A stretch of 64,000 nt of DNA from Cucumis sativus. Taxonomy: Eukaryota; Streptophyta; Magnoliopsida; Cucurbitales; Cucurbitaceae. Within the stretch, counting starts at the first letter, position 1; each line of letters begins with the position of its first letter. A model generated the notes under the pieces. The model was not told the DNA's origin, searched no databases, and saw nothing but the letters and a program-made list of their open reading frames with translations. Positions 51,236-64,000 of the stretch are shown piece by piece. Made by a program: the position numbers and the translations under genes. The stretch spans positions 7,068,001-7,132,000 of the forward strand of contig NC_026655.2 of assembly GCF_000004075.3 (NCBI RefSeq). Reading direction: 5' to 3'.

Positions 51236-52779
51236 AAAAAAAAACATTAAATCCAACGATGTTACAATAGTCATTTCTGGTTTTTTTTTTTCAAAATATA
51301 ATTTTTAGAACCATGTTTAATTTATTATTATAAAAATTGAAATGTAGAGAAAGTATCAATATTTATTTATATTTATGTAAATTAAAAATATCATAAAAGT
51401 AACCTAAATAAATAACTAAATTTAATTTAAGAACTTGTCAAATATAGCAAGTTCCTCGATAGACTATTTAAGTTTTTATTTATTTATTTTTTGTTAAACT
51501 TTTTATATAGTTTCAAAAAAAAATTGGGTAATAATAATTGAACCATTTTAGAAATAATAATTAAGAATATACAACATTTTAAAAAAATTGTAAATATAGC
51601 AAAACTATCGCTGATAGACTTGTATCGTCGATAGATTTGTATGATCTATCAATGATAGATCAATATTTACAACATGGTTTATCGCTCATAGACTTGTATC
51701 ATTGATATAATTTGACAAATTTTGTTATATTTGTAATTTTTAAGAATGTAGCTTATTTTGCATCTAATGGCTAAATTTGCAAATATCCCTTTTTTTTATA
51801 TCAATAAGAATTTCTCCTGATTTTACATCTAAACTAAATTATTGATCTTATTTTCGAGGTATATATGTTCGTATTCATATTGTAACTAATATTCGGATAT
51901 TTCGCTTTATTATCTGTGTTTTGTTTCAATTTTTTTTCACTGTTATTGTAATATTGTGTATAACTTATGGTGTGTATCAGATAACCAATTGCCACATGTT
52001 TCTTTTTGATCTGTTTCTCCTCCCTTCAAATATGGGTATGAGTGACTAATATTCAAATCTCCCTAGATTAAAACATTGCTACCTCTTTCTTCTTGTTGGA
52101 GGATAAATATAGCTAGAGTATGGCTCCTTTTGAAGGGCCCAAGAAAACTTTTTCATGAAAAAAATGTGAAACAATGAATCTAAAAATTAATTAACCCTAA
52201 ATATTATCTGATTCTAAAGAGGAAAAAGAAATGGATCACCCCCAGCTTTTGAAGTCCCAGTTGATATTTTGTCCAACATGTAAAAATGGCCTTCTTCTTA
52301 AGTGAACTACGTGCGAATTTACTGTTTTGTTCACAGAACGCATACAAGGCCCCTGATAACGTTCAAATGAATTCTTGTTTCTTCCTCTTGCTCCGTCTCA
52401 TTCCTTCCTCTCATTCTACGACTACAAAATTTTCCTTCATTTTTCCCATTATTTGAAACCCAAAAAGCGAGTGGACGAAACTCAAAGAGAAAGGAATCAA
52501 GAAGAATAATTCATGGGAGCGCAAGACCTTGCACACCTTTGAGGGACAAATAGATTTCGTTTGGGCCATCAAAGAGGCCAACCCTACAATTTTCCTGGTT
52601 TTGGAATAGATGCATTTGCAATTTTCACAATATATGCATCAAATTTGATAGTATGAAGTTTCATCTCATAATCAACTAATAATAATAAGAGTAGCCCCTT
52701 CAAACATGTACTTGCATTCTTAATCTTTTTCATCATTAAGTCAGCATCAATTTTACATATATAAAAATTTATTAATATA
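51236..52779. other. Gene-free spacer downstream of RLK copy 2
   Basis: Includes a well-preserved copy of the dispersed repeat at about 51585-51730 ('ctatcgctgatagacttgta', 'tctatcaatgatagatcaat'). A less AT-rich stretch at 52210-52610 shows no supported frame. The 3' untranslated region of RLK copy 2 should lie just below 52780. Confidence 0.5.
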
Positions 52780-56110
<3,331 letters not shown>

Positions 56111-58340
56111 TTGTTCATTTCACATGGGATGGAAGCTATTCAACGGATTATTATTATTATACATCATTAGTGAAGATAGACGTGACTTGAAAATAAATTA
56201 AACTCTTACATCGTTGGCCCTTCTTAATTTTGATGAAAATTTGTAATTAAAATAGTTGGTCAAGCAAAAATTAATATTAAATTAGAAAAAAAATATTACA
56301 AAGACTTGAGCATTCTCTAAATTACCGATTAATTCATAAGCTTAGATTACTAGGTAAAGACAAATTTAATTATATATTACTCATCATTCTAAGTAAAAAA
56401 AAAAAAGAAAAAAGATGAGTAAGAATTGTTAGTCTTCAAAATCTATACGTATAGATATTGATAGACACTAATACGTTTCTATTAGTGGTATTGATAAACC
56501 GTGATAGAAGTCTGTCAATTTCTATCATTGGTAGAATTCAAAATTTTGCTATAACTTATAAATATCTTAATTTATTTTATTATTTCTAAAAATAGCTACA
56601 CATATAATTAAACGTTTTGAATTATATACATTGGATGAAGATGTTGAACTGCTCTTTCCTAAAATGTTCTAGGCTATTAATAAAATAACAAATTTTACTA
56701 GTTTCTATCTTTAGTTTATAAATTAATGTTTAATGTTTTGATGAGAATGAATGAATATATTGGTTCTTTCATTTACTATTGTGTTTTTTTTTCTTTTTTT
56801 GAGATATTTGAAATTCTAATTTGTCTTTATGCCTAGTATGCTTTTTATTCCACAAGTCACACGGTAGAAATCTTGAAAGTCTTTAGTATGTTTATCTCGA
56901 ACTTCACAGCAACTTGTACTTTTATGATTTTATTGAATGTACATTCAAGTGGAAATAATAAAAGTACTGAAAGAGCATCTAGCTAATGAAAATATCATTT
57001 ATTAAGTCCCTAGCTCTCGATAGTGTGTGTCATTTTGTAGTTGGTCAACAAAGATTAAGATAGATGAAATATAATTTTAATCCAAGGATTTTGTTTGATC
57101 CTTTTCTAAATTAGAATTTATGGTTTTGAAAGTTATAAGTAGGAATAAGTCAATAAAATGATGATATGTGATATTATAATTTAGAATATGACATAATTAT
57201 AAATAGGAAAGAGTCAAGAGTGGTTATGAGGATAGATATTGACCTTTGCCTTAGAAGGAGAGGAGTTGAGGTGTCAACATAAATAATTTATATATTACCA
57301 TGAATATATATTGGTGGCAATAGATTATAAAAAAAGGAGTTATAATCTATAAGATTTTCGTGTCATATCTTCATTATAAATTATATTTATTAATTAGCTA
57401 AATGATTGCACATTTGCTATTATTAGTAAAAAAAATTAACTAATAGAAAAAAAAAAACTATAATAGTTAATACACCAAATTAATCGTTCACAAATCATAT
57501 AAAGTGCTTGTTCATTTAATTTATATATTCATTCCTTTGCTATAGAATATATTGTTTTTCTACCTACATTATTATCAATTTATAATGGTTCTATTAATCA
57601 TTTTAAATTAATGTCGATAAACATTTGGTACACTCTAGTGAAAAATAGTATGTGTCAAATTTCATTAAGGTATAGTAGGAGCTACACGTGTGACCTAAGT
57701 TATTCCAAAAGAAAAATATAGACTAAGAAAAACAATAGGAACCTAAAACAGAAAAATTGGAGGCTTAGCTACCTATAAAGTTTAAGTACTCAAATTTTAT
57801 TTTTAATAGTTGAAGTATATAATGGTAAGTGTAACCTACTCTAACCCTCATACTCTATGCTTTAATTTTTATTAGTCTATCCTTTCAATCACACTTCCCA
57901 CTCTCATCTATTATTGTTCTTTTTCTTGTTATTTTTTTTCTACTAAACAATATTATCCTCTCACTTCATAAATCATTTACCTTTCCCTGAAATAATGAGA
58001 TTCACTCTCCTAAGCTACAACTATGGTCTTCCACACACCTCTTAAAGAAAAGTAGGTTTCAAGTCCATTTTGACTAGTGGAAAAGCAGGGAAAAACAAAT
58101 TCAACTCCAGTGATCAATAGGTAAGTACATTCTTGTTTTCTCTATACAAGAAAATGAGAGAGAGGAGAAGAGGAACTTTTTTCTTGAGAAAATATGTGAT
58201 ATGAATTTCAAAACTAAGATAATGAAGTTGATGTGTTTGAAAATTTCATGAACTTAAGATAATGCACGTATGATGTGTAAACTTGTTTCATTTTTCTCAT
58301 TAAATCTCATCAATTTGACATATATATAAAATTTTACTAA
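56111..58340. other. Gene-free spacer between RLK copies 2 and 3
   Basis: Promoter side of copy 2 next to 56110, then a copy of the dispersed repeat at about 56440-56600 ('attagtggtattgataaacc', 'tctatcattggtagaattca'). AT-rich DNA follows, up to the 3' side of copy 3. No gene seen. Confidence 0.5.
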
Positions 58341-58344
58341 TTTA

Positions 58345-61707
<3,363 letters not shown>

Positions 61708-63160
61708 GGATCATTTCATTGGGGGATCGAAACAATTAAGAGCTAAAAGGGTTTATCGCTATTTATTTATTAGTAGCAGAGATGGATGGAGATTGAGTCA
61801 GCTGAAAGTGTTTTTTGCATTAAATGTTGAAATTGGTAGTTGGATGAGTAACTGTGATACTGTTGGCTTTCTTACACAGCAAATAAATCTGGACTTCGTC
61901 CCCTCCATCATCTTGTTGTAGATTTTTAGTATATATATGTTGTGTGTTAATACTTTAAATCTAATTATCAGGAATATCACCGTAATCAAGGAAGACAAGA
62001 GAAAATGGAGGATTGAGAAGCGCCGTCCAGAGGTATACAAGCATGCTTTCTAAGTTTAAATCAAATGAATACGTGGAATGCCCGGATTGAATTTTATTAT
62101 AAAATATCTTCTCTTCCCGCGTTCGATGTTGCTGTTCACCCCTACGTAACCATCATTTGGTATACAATTTGATTTCAATTCAGTGACTTCAATAATATGT
62201 TAAAAGATTTGTCCTAATAAACGAAATAAGTTGAGTATTTTTTTTCTAATACTATTAAAATTAATTTTAATTAAATCTAACCTCTTACCTGTTTTAAAAT
62301 AATTAATAAGTAACCATTAAAGTAAAAAATAGAAATTAAATACGAAATCATAGATCAAGTATAGAGGAGTGATTTTAAAACAATCTAAATTTAAAGAATG
62401 TCATATTTGAAAACTTAAAACCAACATAATTAGTCAAACTCAACGTATGAACACTAAAAAGTGAGCCTCCAAGAATGAATGAAGCATAGGAAAACTAGAA
62501 TAATTAATAACATATTTTCCGTATGCATGGTTTTGTAAAGAATTGATTCAATCTATTCATTCTAAAATTCTAATAATGAAATTTTTATATATAGTAAAAT
62601 AAATTTAAAATATAATAAAATTAGTTCATAATACAGATAGGAGGTAGGAATGAAAAGATTAGGACATTAGGTTATATTGAAATAATTGCAGAAATTATTT
62701 ATTATATAATTATTTGAAAAGTTATATATAATTTATATTTACGGCTAGTTGTTGATGTATAAAGTATAAAATATCTCAATGTTCAGTCCAAATGTTGTGG
62801 ATGAAAATGCTCACTTTGGCACTTTAATTACTTATCATTTTAATGGTTATATATATATATATAATTTGGGAAATTGAACAATAAGTCATTTTAATGGTAC
62901 TGCTTGGAGGAGAAACCACAGCCATTTCTTTTTTATTACGAGCCATGTGAAATTGTGCTAATGACAATGATATGGTGCGTTCTGATTTTTCAAAATTCAA
63001 GAACTTTTGTATTCTGAAAAACGTTACGCATATGGGATTTTGAGGTATTATGTGCTCAATTTATACATTGACCAAAGTTTTATTATATAATTTCAAATTT
63101 GACTCTATTATTCTCTTCAAATTTTCTCTTTCTTCTCAACGTCTCATCCCTCGTTAATTA
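61708..63160. other. Gene-free upstream region of RLK copy 3
   Basis: Contains the presumed promoter of copy 3 next to 61707; the rest is AT-rich DNA. A (TA)n-like 'tatatatatatata' run is at about 62850. The frames at 61706-61921 and 61798-62040 overlap each other on opposite strands and show no family character. Confidence 0.5.
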
Positions 63161-64000
63161 TTAATGATATCAATTGCTATTTGATTGTTGTTTGATTATC
63201 TTTTGATTTGCTATTTGATGTTCATTTTGTTATCTCGTTGTTAATGATTGTTACTTAACAACGCAAATGATACAATTGTTTTATAATTATTACTAAGTAG
63301 TTTTTTATAATCATCTTTTGTCAACTATTAGGTAGTTTATGGTTTCATCGAATTGTCATATGATTACCTTCAATTTTTTGTCAACTGCTGAGGATTTCTT
63401 TTATTACATTATGATTTGTTATCTGATTATCTTAGGTTTTTTCTTTTTATCAATTACTAAGTATTTTTTTTATTACCATCGTATTGTCATATATGATTTA
63501 ACTTTTTACATTTTATTTTCAATTTTACTTAGCCTTGTGAAACACTTATTGGATTTTTATTTTTTGATTTTAGTTAGACTTGTGAGATAGTTATTTGGTT
63601 ATCTTCTGATTTTCATATGATTACCTTCTATCTTTTTCAATTTTAGTCAATTTTTTCAGATAGATATTTGATCACCTTCTTATTATCATCTTATTACTTT
63701 CTACTTTTTTTTTTTTACTAACTTTAATTAGTTTTTGTGCGATAGTACATTGATTACCTTATGATAGTTATGATTGTCATTTGATTACCTTAATTTGTTT
63801 TTACAGTTTTATTTAACCTTGGTAGGTATTTATTTGAATACCTTCTAATTTTTCTTTTTCAATTTTTTAGTTAGCATTTTAGTAGTTTTTTTTATTAACT
63901 TCTAAATATCATGTGATTACCTTCTACTTTGTTTCAATTTTGGTTAGCCTTGTATGATAGACATTTGATTATTATCGTCTACTTTTTTTTTTTTTCAATT
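63160..64000. repeat. Degenerate tandem repeat array running off the right edge
   Basis: The phrase 'gattaccttct' or a close variant recurs near 63362, 63427, 63624, 63670, 63752, 63783, 63837, 63917 and 63968. It alternates with 'ttttagttag.cttgtgagatag' variants near 63573, 63646, 63728, 63811, 63873 and 63946. Spacing is about 60-85 bp, so it is a strongly diverged minisatellite or satellite of AT-rich units. Short hydrophobic open frames in it (63339-63590) are compositional. The right limit lies outside the window. Confidence 0.6.

Overview
This is a nuclear segment of a dicot plant genome, very AT-rich, with long gene-poor stretches full of transposon debris. Plant traits seen directly are GT-AG introns, S-domain receptor kinases, a plant-type bHLH factor, a terpene synthase remnant and an Ole e 6-like cysteine-rich protein. 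Several dispersed copies of a 'tatagcaaaattttagat / ctatcaatgatagac' type repeat, which I associate with cucurbit genomes, suggest Cucurbitaceae (cucumber, melon or a relative). The species is an inference.

Layout. 1-5900: no gene; AT-rich repeats, an inverted 'GGGTTGGG' repeat and a CACTA-type remnant. 5928-9278 (minus): broken terpene synthase with first, second and last exons but no catalytic core; a large foldback element lies in the gap. 10.1-13 kb: LINE remnant and a diverged LTR. 14453-14967 (plus): two-exon gene for a secreted six-cysteine Ole e 6-like protein. 11.4-24.5 kb: a complex duplication. Three repeat blocks (A, B, C) are spread over 11403-18457 and recur almost contiguously at 22794-24505. 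Between the copies lies the 5' part of a minus-strand LTR element (LTR 20298-22793, primer-binding-site-like motif, truncated DUF7745 ORF). 25-28.5 kb: GC-rich repeat, LINE remnant, another related LTR. 29709-30818 (minus): intact single-exon At5g39570-like gene. 31-38.5 kb: no gene; probable solo LTRs and a LINE tail.

38769-41597 (plus): complete seven-exon gene for an atypical bHLH transcription factor of the bHLH112/bHLH123-like group (359 aa). 43962-61707 (minus): three tandem seven-exon G-type lectin S-receptor-like kinase genes. All three reconstruct without frameshift or stop (838, 836 and 838 aa) and keep the kinase residues. Their spacers hold LINE and LTR remnants. The right edge (63160-64000) is a degenerate tandem repeat running out of the window.

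The genes do not form a pathway. The functional core is the RLK cluster, a typical fast-evolving surface-receptor array with signs of local gene conversion. The most unusual structure is the A-B-C duplication, with the Ole e 6-like gene between two of its blocks and an LTR-linked DUF7745 fragment between its copies. I saw no clear evidence of a wholly new biological system.
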